A DNA stretch of 64,000 nucleotides from Thermococcus sp. 21S9 (GCF_012027635.1 NZ_SNUS01000001.1:186001-250000), one strand, 5' to 3'. Shown: positions 34,521 to 44,257, counted from the stretch's first letter. Numbers and translations are program-made. Notes: generated by a model not told the origin, from the letters alone.

Positions 34521-34539
34521 ACATGTCGAACGATATATC
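34521..34539. promoter_or_regulatory. Operator candidate of padR (copy 2)
   Basis: ACATGTCGAACGATATATC lies between TATA (CTTTTAAACC, 34510-34519) and the padR start at 34550, overlapping the expected transcription start. It is the reverse complement of the 34045-34063 site at about 16 of 19 positions, which suggests autorepression. Confidence 0.65.
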
Positions 34540-34549
34540 GGTGAATTAA

Positions 34550-35026
34550 ATGGAGAGGCCGAACTTCAGGGGTCAGCTCAAGCTCCTAATCCTCAAGATG
34601 CTCGAGGAGAAGCCGATGCACGGTTACGGGATAATGGCCGAGCTCGAGAAGCGCTATGGCGTCCCTCACCCCAGCCCGGGAACCGTTTATCCGATTCTGG
34701 CATCGCTCCGGAGGGCGGGGTTAATCGAGACCGTCGGCTCGGGCAAGAGGGAGAAGAAGCTTTACAGGACCACGGAGAAGGGAAGTGAATACCTGCGGGA
34801 GCACGAGGAGGAACTCCAGAACGTCCTGAGCCTCGCCGAGAAGTTCATAGAGTTCCGGAAGATTGGAGGTTTCGAGCTCGCCAGGGCGCTGAAGGACGTT
34901 TTCAACTCGGTTAACGAGCTGAGCGAGGAGCAGAAGAGGGCCCTCGCCGAGGAGTTTATGGACTTCACCAAGCGGGTCAGACTGATTCTCCTCGGGGAAA
35001 CAAAGGGTCAGGAGAAGAGCTCATAG
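34550..35026 (+). CDS. PadR family transcriptional regulator
   Basis: 158 residues. The winged helix (residues 5-85) has the PadR marks HGYGIMAEL, SPGTVYPILASLRRAGLIE and KKLYRTTEKG; a C-terminal helical dimerisation region follows. PadR proteins bind palindromic operators and release them on ligand binding. The two matching sites at 34045 and 34521 point to control of itself and of the ferredoxin (and perhaps GH18) gene. The 3' end overlaps pgk tail-to-tail by 19 bases. Confidence 0.88.
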   Translation: MERPNFRGQLKLLILKMLEEKPMHGYGIMAELEKRYGVPHPSPGTVYPILASLRRAGLIETVGSGKREKKLYRTTEKGSEYLREHEEELQNVLSLAEKFIEFRKIGGFELARALKDVFNSVNELSEEQKRALAEEFMDFTKRVRLILLGETKGQEKSS

Positions 35027-36228
35027 CTTATCCTGAAGGCTTCAAGAACCGGGAGCTTCTCCCCGGCAAAGAAGCTGAGCATGGCCCCTCCGCCGGTCGA
35101 GACGTGGCTTATGCCCGTTATGTTGTACTTGTAGATGCTCGCTATCGAGTGGCCACCGCCGACGACGCTGAAAGCAGGACTCTCCGCTATCGCCCTGAAG
35201 ACGCCGACAGTTCCGACAGCGAACTCTTCCCTCTCGAAGACACCCATCGGACCGTTGGCAACTATGATTTTCGCCTTCTGGAGAATCTCGCGGTATTTCT
35301 CCACCGTCCGGGAGCCGATGTCAAGGATTGGGTAGCGGTCGAAGAGCCACTTCTCGTCGCTCAGCAGGTCAACCTCAACGCGCTCACCATCGCGGTCAAC
35401 GGCGAAATCAACAGGGGTTCTCACATAGGGGTAGAACTCGTCGAGTATTCTCTCGGCCCAGTCAACAAGCTCAAGGAGGCCCTTCTTTTCCATGAACTCA
35501 AGGTTGGCATCGCCGAGGTTGAAGCCCTTCGCGAGGGTGAAAACGTGGCCGACGAGACCGCCTGTTAGGATTAGGTCTGCCTTGTCCTTCCTAAGGACGT
35601 TTTCGGCAACCCTGAGCGAGTCGTCAACCTTCGCACCGCCGAGCACGTAAACCCTCGGCCTTTCGTCGCTCTCGTAGGCCCTGCTAAGGGCGTCTATCTC
35701 CCTCTCCATAAGGTTGCCCATCACCATAGGCTTCAGCCGGGCGAAACCGACGAGCGAGGGCTGGCTCCTGTGTGAAGAAGCGAAGGCGTCGTTGACGACG
35801 TAGTCTACGAGCGGGGCGAGCTTTCTCACGAAGAAGGTCCTCTCGCACTCCTCGAGGGGCCGGTAGAAGACCTCCTCCGCAGAGAAGCGGAGGTTTTCGA
35901 GCATGAGAACTTCGCCAGGTTTCAGGGACTTTATTCTATCCCTCGCGAGCCTTCCAAAGATGTCCTCGACGTACTCAACCTCCTGCCCGAGAAGCTCGCC
36001 GAGGATTTGGGCGTGTTGCTCTGTCGTTATGTAGTCGCCCTTGTAGGGCCTGCTCTGGTGGGTTCCGATTACGACCCTGGCACCGTCCTCCACGAGGTGC
36101 TTCACCGTCGGTAGAACCGCCCTGAAGCGCGCGTCGCTCGTAATCCTGCCGTTCTCAACCGGAGAGTTCAAATCCACCCTCAGAAACACCGTTTTGCCGT
36201 GAAAGTTGAAGTCGGTGAGCCTGAACAT
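35008..36228 (-). CDS. pgk: Phosphoglycerate kinase
   Basis: 406 residues, normal archaeal length. FLRVDLNSPV, GTHQSRP, LENLRF and the C-terminal VVGGGHSI and STGGGAML blocks are conserved. It interconverts 1,3-bisphosphoglycerate and 3-phosphoglycerate; in Thermococcales glycolysis GAPOR bypasses this step, so PGK works mainly in gluconeogenesis. I see no TGM in its upstream region (36229-36300). Confidence 0.93.
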   Translation of the reverse strand: MFRLTDFNFHGKTVFLRVDLNSPVENGRITSDARFRAVLPTVKHLVEDGARVVIGTHQSRPYKGDYITTEQHAQILGELLGQEVEYVEDIFGRLARDRIKSLKPGEVLMLENLRFSAEEVFYRPLEECERTFFVRKLAPLVDYVVNDAFASSHRSQPSLVGFARLKPMVMGNLMEREIDALSRAYESDERPRVYVLGGAKVDDSLRVAENVLRKDKADLILTGGLVGHVFTLAKGFNLGDANLEFMEKKGLLELVDWAERILDEFYPYVRTPVDFAVDRDGERVEVDLLSDEKWLFDRYPILDIGSRTVEKYREILQKAKIIVANGPMGVFEREEFAVGTVGVFRAIAESPAFSVVGGGHSIASIYKYNITGISHVSTGGGAMLSFFAGEKLPVLEAFRISYELFS

Positions 36229-36351
36229 TGCATCACCGGGAAAATGTTAAATATGGCCATTAATAAAGCTTATTTGGACACTCTCGGTGAATAACGGAGC
36301 TCAAGTAAGTTCTTAAGGGGAACGTATTATTCCTTTCGGAAGGTGAACGGC

Positions 36352-38472
36352 ATGACCTGGACGGCCCAACTGGTGAGAAAGCTCCCCCGCGAGACGCTCA
36401 TCGACTACATCATCGAGGTTCTCGGAAGAATGGGGTTTAAGAACTACGAGCGCGTCAGCGACAGGGGAAAGTGGGGCATAGACATAGTTGCAATCAGAGA
36501 TGACCCGATAGCCGGGATGGAAAAGCTCATCATAAAGGTTCACACGGATTCACTTGCATCCGCCAAGGACATCAACGTCTTCGGCGACCTGCTCGACAAG
36601 TACAAGGCCGACAGGGGAATCCTTGTGGCTCCGATAGGCTTTACTAAGGACGCGAGGAGCACCGTCGCCAAGGAATACCGCGGAAGAATAGTTATGTGGG
36701 ACGCCGACAAACTGGCCCAGACGTTCTCCAACTACGGCATAGAGGCGCCGAAGATTGAGGAGGAAAAGGACGAGGAAGAAGAAAAGAGCCCGCTCGAAGA
36801 GTTCGACCTTGACGCACCGCTTCTCTACGAGTTCTCGCCCGAGGAGATAACGAAGCTCATAGCCAAGAAGGCCAGCGCGGAGTACCCCGTTAAGCCGGCC
36901 GAGATGAGGATAAAATCGATGAAGGTCGTCCTCACGAGCGCTTACATACTCTCCTGGAGCGTTGACGAGAAGAACGAGCGCGACAAAGCCGTGGTGTTCT
37001 CGAAGGAAAAGGTCGTTCCAAAGGCACTCTCAAGCGAGCTCGCAACTCCGGTTAAGAAGGCCCTTCTCAACGATAGCTCAAGGATAAAGGCCACCGAGCG
37101 GGAGGTAATCAACAGGATAAGCCCGAGCGAATCCGTGATAGTCCTCAAGGAGAGGCTCGCGAAGGAACTCGGCGTTCCAGAGGGGGACATCAGGATACAG
37201 GAGAGGAAGAAGGTCTACGTCCCGGAGAGCGTTGAGGTAGAGCTTCAGATTGGGGAGAATGAGGGGAAAGCGAGGGTGAACCCGGTAACGGGTGAAGTGG
37301 AGTTCGAGATGGAGCCCCTGCCGGAGGAGTTCTTCAGAGAAAAGGTACGGGAAATCGTGGAAAAGCGCCTCGGAGAGAGGCCAGAGGAGATAAACCTCAC
37401 CCGCGACGGCTGGAAGGTAAAGGTAACAGGAAGAACCAGGCGCTTCACCTTCGAGTTCAAGTTCAACGCCTACACAGGAAAGGCCCTGATGGCCGAGACT
37501 GTAATGACCGACGAGGCCCTCAGAGAGCTCCTCGAAAGGACATATCCGGAAGGTGAAATCCTGAGCCTTGAGAAGGGCAAGAAGGTGGCCATCGCTGACG
37601 TCAAGCTCAAGGACGGGATAGCGGTCGTTGAGGTCAACCTCGAGAACGGAAGCCTGAAGGAAGTCAGAAAGCTCCCCTCGCCCGAGGAGGCCCTCGACAA
37701 CGCGAAGAGGATTATAGAGGAGAACTTCCCGCTGAGAAACCTTGAGATGAAGGGAAGCAGGGTAATAGAGCACAAGTTCCTTGAACTGGAACTTGAGGGC
37801 GAGGGAGGAAAAGCTCTCGTAAAGGTCGACGGCGCGACGAGGGACGTTCTGGATTACATCGTCGAGATAACCCCTGAGAAGGCTAAAGAGCTGGTGAAGG
37901 AGAAGTATCCCGACTTCGAGGTAAAGAGCGTTGAGGAGAAAGAGGCTTCATACCTCGTCACCGCAGAGAACGGGAGGCACGCGATAAAGGTCAAGGTCAG
38001 CAAGGACGGCAAGCTGATAGAGGAAACCGACCGCGTTCTGCTCGAGGACGTTGCGAGGGAGATAGCGGTTGAGAGGATAAAGGGAATCGACGAGACGGCG
38101 GAGCTCAAGTCGTTAAGGCTTGAAAACGACTGGGTCGCGGAGTTCCAGGGCGGAACGAAGGTCGGAAAGCTAATCCTCGACAGGAAGACCGGCGAGGTCA
38201 AGGAGGAAGACGTCCGCTTCACGGAAGTTGCCCTCGAGAACAGCTTCCACGAGCACATACGGAAGATTTACGGCGAAACCGAGCTGAGGACCGAGAGGCT
38301 GACCCACTACAAGGAGCAGAACTACGTCCACATAAAGGTCGCCGGAAAGGACCACCTCTACTACGCGAGGATTGACACGAGAACCGGGAAGATAATAAGC
38401 GAGGACAGGGCCCCGGCGAAGGGCCTGACGGCGAAGCTCAAACAGCTCCAGCTGGAGAGCAAGTACAAGTGA
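36352..38472 (+). CDS. Large protein: N-terminal Mrr-like nuclease-fold domain plus PepSY-like repeats
   Basis: 706 residues from ATG 36352 (GGTGA 6 bases upstream). Residues 1-135 resemble the Mrr/RecB-type restriction fold (WGIDIVA with D44, then a hydrophobic strand LIIKVH, GILVAPIGFTKDAR, VMWDADKL). The usual E/Q-x-K of the active site reads K62-V63-H64, so it may be catalytically dead. An acidic linker (about 133-150) follows. From about 240 to the end come five or so repeats of helix plus strands ending in a turn like NPVTGEV, NAYTGKA, DRKTGEV or DTRTGKI, resembling PepSY units. No signal peptide. Function unknown. Confidence 0.7.
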   Translation: MTWTAQLVRKLPRETLIDYIIEVLGRMGFKNYERVSDRGKWGIDIVAIRDDPIAGMEKLIIKVHTDSLASAKDINVFGDLLDKYKADRGILVAPIGFTKDARSTVAKEYRGRIVMWDADKLAQTFSNYGIEAPKIEEEKDEEEEKSPLEEFDLDAPLLYEFSPEEITKLIAKKASAEYPVKPAEMRIKSMKVVLTSAYILSWSVDEKNERDKAVVFSKEKVVPKALSSELATPVKKALLNDSSRIKATEREVINRISPSESVIVLKERLAKELGVPEGDIRIQERKKVYVPESVEVELQIGENEGKARVNPVTGEVEFEMEPLPEEFFREKVREIVEKRLGERPEEINLTRDGWKVKVTGRTRRFTFEFKFNAYTGKALMAETVMTDEALRELLERTYPEGEILSLEKGKKVAIADVKLKDGIAVVEVNLENGSLKEVRKLPSPEEALDNAKRIIEENFPLRNLEMKGSRVIEHKFLELELEGEGGKALVKVDGATRDVLDYIVEITPEKAKELVKEKYPDFEVKSVEEKEASYLVTAENGRHAIKVKVSKDGKLIEETDRVLLEDVAREIAVERIKGIDETAELKSLRLENDWVAEFQGGTKVGKLILDRKTGEVKEEDVRFTEVALENSFHEHIRKIYGETELRTERLTHYKEQNYVHIKVAGKDHLYYARIDTRTGKIISEDRAPAKGLTAKLKQLQLESKYK

Positions 38473-39090
38473 CTACGCCATCAGCATGTTCTCTATCATC
38501 TTTATTGCTTCCACTATCTTTTTCTCCGGTTTGTCCTCGTTGCGCGGTATCTCGAGGTTTATTACCAGCCTCTCCTCCTTGCCGTCGTCGAAGTCGTAAA
38601 TCTCAAGCTCCTCAACCTCAACGTCCTCGAAGATGCTTTCGAGTTCCGGACTGAGGATTTTGCCCTCGTTGCCGTAGACTTCGACGCGAACCACATCGTC
38701 GGTCGTTGAAGCTACCACGACAATCTCGTAGGGGCCGACCTTCTTGACGAAGCGGAGGACGCTTCCGTAGCCTTCAACGGCCTCCTTAAAGCCGAGCTGG
38801 AGCATCGTCGAGCGTATCGCCTCGGTCTTGCTCCTAATCCTGTTAAGGATTCTCTCGCGGAGCTTGTAGCTCTCCTCAAGGGCCTTCTTTATGCCCTCTC
38901 CAGCCCTCTCAACGGGCCCCTCCCATATGCCGATGACCTTTATACCGGATGAGGTCGGCTTGAGCTCAATCTTGAGGGAATCAACGTCAAAGTCTCTCAA
39001 ATCATCAATCTTAAGCTCGCCGAGGGTGAGTATATCGAACTCAATCCTCACGACGTTTCCGAAGGCCTTGCCTTTGAACTTCACCCCCAT
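38473..39090 (-). CDS. Hypothetical protein, possible sensor or adaptor
   Basis: 205 residues from ATG 39090. GGGTTTTTAAACCG near 39110-39123 is 25-30 bp upstream, which fits a leaderless start and rules out the ATG at 39132. Alpha/beta with an acidic C-terminal half; no motif recognised. It ends on the base after the convergent Mrr-PepSY gene stops, with no gap between them. Confidence 0.65.
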   Translation of the reverse strand: MGVKFKGKAFGNVVRIEFDILTLGELKIDDLRDFDVDSLKIELKPTSSGIKVIGIWEGPVERAGEGIKKALEESYKLRERILNRIRSKTEAIRSTMLQLGFKEAVEGYGSVLRFVKKVGPYEIVVVASTTDDVVRVEVYGNEGKILSPELESIFEDVEVEELEIYDFDDGKEERLVINLEIPRNEDKPEKKIVEAIKMIENMLMA

Positions 39091-39251
39091 CACCAAGGGA
39101 CGCTCAAAGCTACGGTTTAAAAACCCTTCCATGCCGGTCGGGTGAAAGCTATCCCTTCCGAAGGTTTTTCGAGAAAAATCAAGAAAACGGCGGGGTTTGG
39201 AAAGGCCATACGGGTTTGATTTTTCTGAAAATAAAGATAGGGGGGAGAACC

Positions 39252-40940
39252 TCAGAATATCAACGGCGCCCTGTACTCGCCCCAGACCTCGCGAAGGACG
39301 TCGGTGACCTCGCCGAGGGTCGCGAGGTGCCTGTGGGCCTCGATGATGTAGGGCATGAGGTTCTCGTCGTCTGTTTCGGCCGCGTTCCTGAGCTTGTCGA
39401 GGGCTTCTTCGACCTTCTTGTTGTCCCTCTCGGAGCGGAGCTTCTTGAGACGCTCAATCTGCTTCTCGCGAATGCTCGGGTCGACCTTGAGTATCTCGAC
39501 CTCAAGGGGCTCGTCGGTCTGGAACTTGTTGACGCCGACGATTATCCTCTTGCCTTCCTCGATTTCCTTCTGGTACTTGTAGGCGGCATCGGCAATCTCC
39601 TTCTGTATGTAACCGCGCTCTATGGCCCTCATCATTCCGCCCATCTTCTGAATCTTCTCGATGTACTTCAGGGCCTCCTCGTAGATGTGGTCGGTGAGCC
39701 ACTCGATGTAGTAGGCACCTCCGAGCGGGTCAACGGTGTCAACGACACCGCTCTCGTAGGCGATAATCTGCTGGGTTCTCAAAGCTATTCTCACGCTCTT
39801 CTCGGTCGGGAGTGAAAGGGCCTCATCGTAGGAGTTGGTGTGTAAACTCTGGGTTCCACCGAGAACCGCCGCGAGGGCCTGAATGGCAACGCGGATGATG
39901 TTGTTCTCGGGCTGTTGAGCGGTGAGCGTTGAACCTGCCGTCTGGGTGTGGAAGCGGAGCATCATGGAGCGCGGGTTCTTGGCGTTGAACCACTCCTTCA
40001 TGATGTATGCCCAGAGCCTCCTCGCGGCCCTAAACTTCGCAATCTCCTCAAGGAAGTTGTTGTGGGCGTTGAAGAAGAAGCTCAGCCTCCCGGCGAATTT
40101 ATCAACGTCCATACCGCGCTCGATGACGGCCTTGACGTACTCTATACCGTCGGCCAGGGTGAATGCAACCTCCTGGACCGCGTTGGCTCCGGCCTCTCTG
40201 ATGTGGTATCCACTTATGCTTATCGAGTTCCACTTGGGAATGTTCTCGGCGCAGTACATTATTATGTCCGTTGTAAGGCGCATGCTCGGCTGGGGCGGGA
40301 AGATGTAGGTTCCCCTCGCTATGTACTCCTTCAGGATGTCGTTCTGAACCGTTCCGCGGAGCTGGTTCTGGGCAACGCCCTGCTCCTCGGCAACAAGGAT
40401 GTACATCGCGAGCAAATTGGCGGCGGTCGAGTTAATCGTCATGCTCGTTGAGACCTTGTCGAGTGGAATACCGTCAAAGAGAATCCTCATGTCCCAGAGC
40501 GAATCAATGGCAACGCCGACCTTTCCGACTTCACCTTCGGCCATCGGGTGGTCGGAGTCGTAGCCCAGCTGGGTCGGCAGGTCAAAGGCGACGCTCAAAC
40601 CGGTCTGCCCCTGCTCGAGGAGGTACTTGTAGCGCTTGTTGCTCTCCTCGGCGGTGGCGTAGCCCGCGTACTGCCTCATCGTCCAGAATCTGCCACGGTA
40701 CATCGTTGCGTAGACACCGCGCGTGAATGGATACTCACCCGGAAAGCCGAGCTTCTCAAGGTAGTCCCAGTCCTCGCCGAGGTCAGCGGGAGTGTAGAGC
40801 CTCTTAATCTCGAAACCGTCATCCGTCATGAACTTTTCCTTTCTCTCGGGCCTCTTCTCAATGAACTTCTTGACGGTGGTCTCCTCCCAGCGCTTCTCCT
40901 CCTCGCGAATCTTGGCGAGCTTCTCCTTATCGAAGGTCAT
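39252..40940 (-). CDS. Methylmalonyl-CoA mutase, large (catalytic) subunit
   Basis: 562 residues from ATG 40940 behind GGTGG. This is the TIM-barrel catalytic part of the mutase ([59 protein letters not shown]). The B12-binding domain is not fused, as in other archaea where it is a separate small subunit, and that gene is not within this window. It interconverts (R)-methylmalonyl-CoA and succinyl-CoA. Confidence 0.92.
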   Translation of the reverse strand: MTFDKEKLAKIREEEKRWEETTVKKFIEKRPERKEKFMTDDGFEIKRLYTPADLGEDWDYLEKLGFPGEYPFTRGVYATMYRGRFWTMRQYAGYATAEESNKRYKYLLEQGQTGLSVAFDLPTQLGYDSDHPMAEGEVGKVGVAIDSLWDMRILFDGIPLDKVSTSMTINSTAANLLAMYILVAEEQGVAQNQLRGTVQNDILKEYIARGTYIFPPQPSMRLTTDIIMYCAENIPKWNSISISGYHIREAGANAVQEVAFTLADGIEYVKAVIERGMDVDKFAGRLSFFFNAHNNFLEEIAKFRAARRLWAYIMKEWFNAKNPRSMMLRFHTQTAGSTLTAQQPENNIIRVAIQALAAVLGGTQSLHTNSYDEALSLPTEKSVRIALRTQQIIAYESGVVDTVDPLGGAYYIEWLTDHIYEEALKYIEKIQKMGGMMRAIERGYIQKEIADAAYKYQKEIEEGKRIIVGVNKFQTDEPLEVEILKVDPSIREKQIERLKKLRSERDNKKVEEALDKLRNAAETDDENLMPYIIEAHRHLATLGEVTDVLREVWGEYRAPLIF

Positions 40941-41026
40941 ATCAACCACCGCTTAGGGTAGGGCGGGGAACTATAAAAACCTTTTACATAGCGAAAGGAA
41001 GCATTTGGCATTGGATAAAAAGTCCA

Positions 41027-41797
41027 TCAGTCCGGGAACTCCCCTTTAACGAGGAGGAGCCACGTGGCAGAGAGCAGGCCGGCGGAGGCAACTGCAAAGG
41101 TCACCACAGTCTTCCAGGGCGTTCCGGCCACGCTCAGGTTTTCAAAGCCCGCCTTCAACATCACGAGGGCCTGGTAGCCGAGGGTCAGCCTCTCAGGGTG
41201 CTCGAAGTAGGGAACCTGGGGAAGGAGGAACTGGCCGAGGAAGAGTATTCCGAACGTGGCGAGGGTTGCGTAGAGGGGCCTCCTGACGAGGACCGCCAAA
41301 AACATCGAGAGCGCCCCGAGGAAGGCCAGGATTACGGCGGTCGAAGCGAGGACCGCCCCAAAGTCAACGGCGAGGGCCTTAACCCCAGCCAAGCCCGCGT
41401 GGTAAGGAAGGGGGGCGTAGAGCCAGATTACTGCGTAAGGAACTCCAAAGAGCACGAGGAGCGCCGATAAACCCGCGAGGAACTTCCCGGCAAGGAACTC
41501 GCCGATTCCGATGGGCCTCGCGAGGATTAGCCTTATCGTGCCCCTGTCAATCTCTCCTGCGATTAGGTCACTCATTATTATGACCGCTATTAGCTGGCCG
41601 ATTATCCCAAGCCAGTAGTTTGGAAGCAGGTCGGAGAAGAGGCCCTCAAATCCCCTCTTAAGTTCCTCAACCCCCGTCCCGCTCGCGTTGGGGTTAAGCA
41701 GGTAGATTACCGCCGGGAAAATCGTAACGAGGAAGAGTAGCTTGAACTTCCGCGAGCGGATTAGCCTTAGAAACTCGGTCTCGAAAACCGGCGTCAT
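41027..41797 (-). CDS. ABC-2 type transporter permease
   Basis: 256 residues, six hydrophobic segments. RGTIRLILARPIGIGEFLAGKF is the hallmark segment of ABC-2 exporters. Its ATG lies at 41797 within the ATGA that ends the ATPase gene, so the pair is coupled. The substrate is unknown; drugs, lipids or polysaccharides are typical. Confidence 0.85.
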   Translation of the reverse strand: MTPVFETEFLRLIRSRKFKLLFLVTIFPAVIYLLNPNASGTGVEELKRGFEGLFSDLLPNYWLGIIGQLIAVIIMSDLIAGEIDRGTIRLILARPIGIGEFLAGKFLAGLSALLVLFGVPYAVIWLYAPLPYHAGLAGVKALAVDFGAVLASTAVILAFLGALSMFLAVLVRRPLYATLATFGILFLGQFLLPQVPYFEHPERLTLGYQALVMLKAGFENLSVAGTPWKTVVTFAVASAGLLSATWLLLVKGEFPD

Positions 41798-42732
41798 TCC
41801 TCCCACCCCGCGTTGAAGCGCTTCATGAGGATTCTCTCCAGCGGGCTCGTGTGGGGCTTGAAGAGCTTCAGCGCGAGGCCGTTCTCACCTATGAACCGCG
41901 GAACCTCCGTGAAGAACCTCTCTGCAAAGCGCCCGTCGAGGCGAACCCGCAGGATTCCCTCTTCCTCCCAGACCTCGCGCACGTAAACCTTGTCGCGCAG
42001 GAACTCCATCAGCCGGGCGTTGTCCGAGACGACCACGTCGTAGTCGTTGCTCTCGAACCTCGTCAGGTCTTTGACGCGCCCCTGCTCTATCATCTGGCCG
42101 TCCTTGATTATGCCCACGTAGTTGCACGTCCTCTCGATTTCGCTGACTATGTGGCTCGACAGGAAGACCGTCTTCCCGGCCTTCGCCAGCTCGAGGACCT
42201 TTCCTATGAACTCTATCCTGCCGATGGGGTCGAGGTTGCTGGTCGGCTCGTCGAGGATGAGCAGTTCGGGGTCGCCGATTAGGGCGGACGCGAAGGAAAC
42301 CCTCTGCCTCTGCCCGCTCGAGAGCTCCCTCACCCTGTTGAAGGCGAGCCTTCCGACGCCGGTGTAGGCCATCAGCTCCCTCGCCCGCTTAATCGCTTCC
42401 TCCCGTCCGAGGCCGGAGAGCCTGCCCATATAAACCAGAAACTCAAAAACCGTCATGTCCTCGTAGGCCAGGGGCTTCTCGGGCATGTAGCCGACTTTCC
42501 TCATGATTTCAACCCTCTCGCGGGACATCTCGAGGCCCAGAATCTTAATCTCGCCGTAGGTCGGCTTCAGCGCGCCGGTGAGCATTTTGATTGTCGTCGT
42601 CTTTCCGGCTCCATTCGGCCCGAGAAAGCCGTAAACGACCCCCTTAGGAACCCTGAGGTCGAGGTTGTAGACGACGTTGCGCTTTCCAAAGAACTTGGTG
42701 AGCCTGAGGGTCTCAATGGCGTAGTCGACCAT
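41794..42732 (-). CDS. ABC-2 type transporter ATP-binding protein
   Basis: 312 residues. Walker A GPNGAGKTT (38-46), signature LSSGQ, Walker B LLILDEPTSNLDP and switch H in LSSHIVSE are intact. A C-terminal accessory region of about 90 residues is typical of DrrA/NatA-type exporter ATPases. It forms a two-gene exporter with the permease that overlaps it. Confidence 0.9.
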   Translation of the reverse strand: MVDYAIETLRLTKFFGKRNVVYNLDLRVPKGVVYGFLGPNGAGKTTTIKMLTGALKPTYGEIKILGLEMSRERVEIMRKVGYMPEKPLAYEDMTVFEFLVYMGRLSGLGREEAIKRARELMAYTGVGRLAFNRVRELSSGQRQRVSFASALIGDPELLILDEPTSNLDPIGRIEFIGKVLELAKAGKTVFLSSHIVSEIERTCNYVGIIKDGQMIEQGRVKDLTRFESNDYDVVVSDNARLMEFLRDKVYVREVWEEEGILRVRLDGRFAERFFTEVPRFIGENGLALKLFKPHTSPLERILMKRFNAGWEE

Positions 42733-42934
42733 CTTAACACCTAAATTGAAATCGAAGCGGTGCTAATAAGCTTTGTGCCGACGTCCCGACAAAATTAATG
42801 GGTTTGCTTAGCATTTTGACGAAGAGCCAGCCGAGGGCGCTTCCCCTCTTGAACATTTTACAAAAACCCGCCCGAAATTCTAATAATCTTCGAGTACTAT
42901 CTCAAATTTCGAAAAACTTTGCGGAGGTGATGGC

Positions 42935-43222
42935 GTGCAGAGCGTAGCCAGGAGGGCGCGCTCCAAGTGGGTCACGGGATTGAGGCCCAAACTGGAGGAA
43001 GCCTTTTCGCGCGGGGCCTTCGAGGGGACCCTCTTTGGCAAGGCCGAGCTCAAGGGGCTCGACATGCTGGAGGTCGTTGAGATAAAGCTCGTCCCCGGAA
43101 AGCCCGAGGGGCCGTCCTTCGAGGTCTCGGGTAGAATCGTGACGTTCAAGTTCCCCGTGGAGAAGGGGGAGAGCCTTGACGACGTTTACTATCCCCTGAT
43201 GGGCATGCTCAACAGGGTCTAA
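42935..43222 (+). CDS. Small hypothetical protein
   Basis: 95 residues from GTG 42935, which lies 5 bases after GGAGGTGAT. The overlapping ATG (42929) in another frame reaches a stop after five codons. An N-terminal helical basic segment precedes an alpha/beta body. No family recognised. CGAAATT (42873-42879) and AATTTCG (42905-42911) form an inverted repeat around its expected transcription start, a possible operator. Confidence 0.55.
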   Translation: MQSVARRARSKWVTGLRPKLEEAFSRGAFEGTLFGKAELKGLDMLEVVEIKLVPGKPEGPSFEVSGRIVTFKFPVEKGESLDDVYYPLMGMLNRV

Positions 43223-43252
43223 AGCTTTAAGCTTCCTCCCCAAGTTTTTCTG

Positions 43253-44110
43253 ATGCTCGTCAAAGGTATCGGCCTCGACAGCTCGGCAAAGCTGGCCTTC
43301 CAGAGCCACGCCCACAGCGACCACTTCGTTAGCGGAGAAGTTATCTTCGCGACCAGGGCGACGAAGTTCCTCAGCCACCTGCGCAAGGGCGGTTTCTACC
43401 GCGAGGTTAGGTTCGGGAAGAGGTTCTACATCGGCGACGTTAAGGCGAAGCTCTATCCAGCTGGACATATGCTCGGTTCGGCCGGAATAAAGCTCTGGCT
43501 CGAGGCCGGAACGCTCTTCTACACCGGCGACACCAAGTGGTTCAAGCTGAGAACGGCCGAAAAGAGTCGCTTCCCGAGGGCAGACTTCCTGATAATCGAG
43601 GCCACCTTCGGCGTTCCGGCCTTCACGTTCCCCTCGCCGAGGGAAGCGGAGAAGAAACTGGTCGCCTTCGTTGAGGAAGCGCTCGACAGGGGGAAGAGGC
43701 CCGTCCTTTACGTGAACCAGACCGGAAAGGCGCAGGAGGTCATGAAGATACTCGACGTCCACGGGATAACGGTTAAGCCCTCGCGCGAGATGCTGAAAGT
43801 GGCGAGGGTTTACTCCAAGTTCGGGGTTCGCTTTGGCAACATCGAGAGCGATGGAGAGGTAATCCTCCGTTCCTACCGCTCGCCGAGGGTCGAGAACTCC
43901 CTGAGCCCCTGGGAGCTAACCGTTTCCGGCTTCGGAAGGCTTAAACTGAGCAACCACGCCGACTTCTGGGAGCTGGTGAGGATAGTCGAGAGGGTGAATC
44001 CGGAGAAAATTTTTACGGTCTACGGCTTTGCCCGGGAGTTCGCCGAGATTCTCAGGGGTTTGGGCTATAACGCTATTGACATTATGCCAAAGGATATAAT
44101 AGATTTATGA
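43253..44110 (+). CDS. Metallo-beta-lactamase-fold nuclease (SNM1/exonuclease-like)
   Basis: 285 residues with the metal motif HAHSDH at 19-24, further ligands in AGHMLGSAG and YTGDTKW, and a C-terminal NHADF that may give the last histidine. The layout (short MBL core plus beta-CASP-like insert) resembles archaeal RNase J/SNM1-type putative exonucleases. TATA-like AAAGCTTTAAGC (43222-43233) lies about 28 bp upstream, so the mRNA is leaderless. Confidence 0.78.
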   Translation: MLVKGIGLDSSAKLAFQSHAHSDHFVSGEVIFATRATKFLSHLRKGGFYREVRFGKRFYIGDVKAKLYPAGHMLGSAGIKLWLEAGTLFYTGDTKWFKLRTAEKSRFPRADFLIIEATFGVPAFTFPSPREAEKKLVAFVEEALDRGKRPVLYVNQTGKAQEVMKILDVHGITVKPSREMLKVARVYSKFGVRFGNIESDGEVILRSYRSPRVENSLSPWELTVSGFGRLKLSNHADFWELVRIVERVNPEKIFTVYGFAREFAEILRGLGYNAIDIMPKDIIDL

Positions 44111-44257
44111 ATGATTACCAAGATTTCTTGAATTAATCCGACTAACTTTTGAGCAGGGGACGAAAATCAAACCGCAACCTTAATATATTCGAAAGTGAAA
44201 AGTAAGAATAGAAACATATTCGTGCACAGGAAATATTTATAGAAAAAGTTGCGGGCA

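Noticed and set aside
36229-36351. TGM in front of pgk or the Mrr-PepSY gene
   Set aside because: No TATCAC/GTGATA pair at N5 spacing is present.
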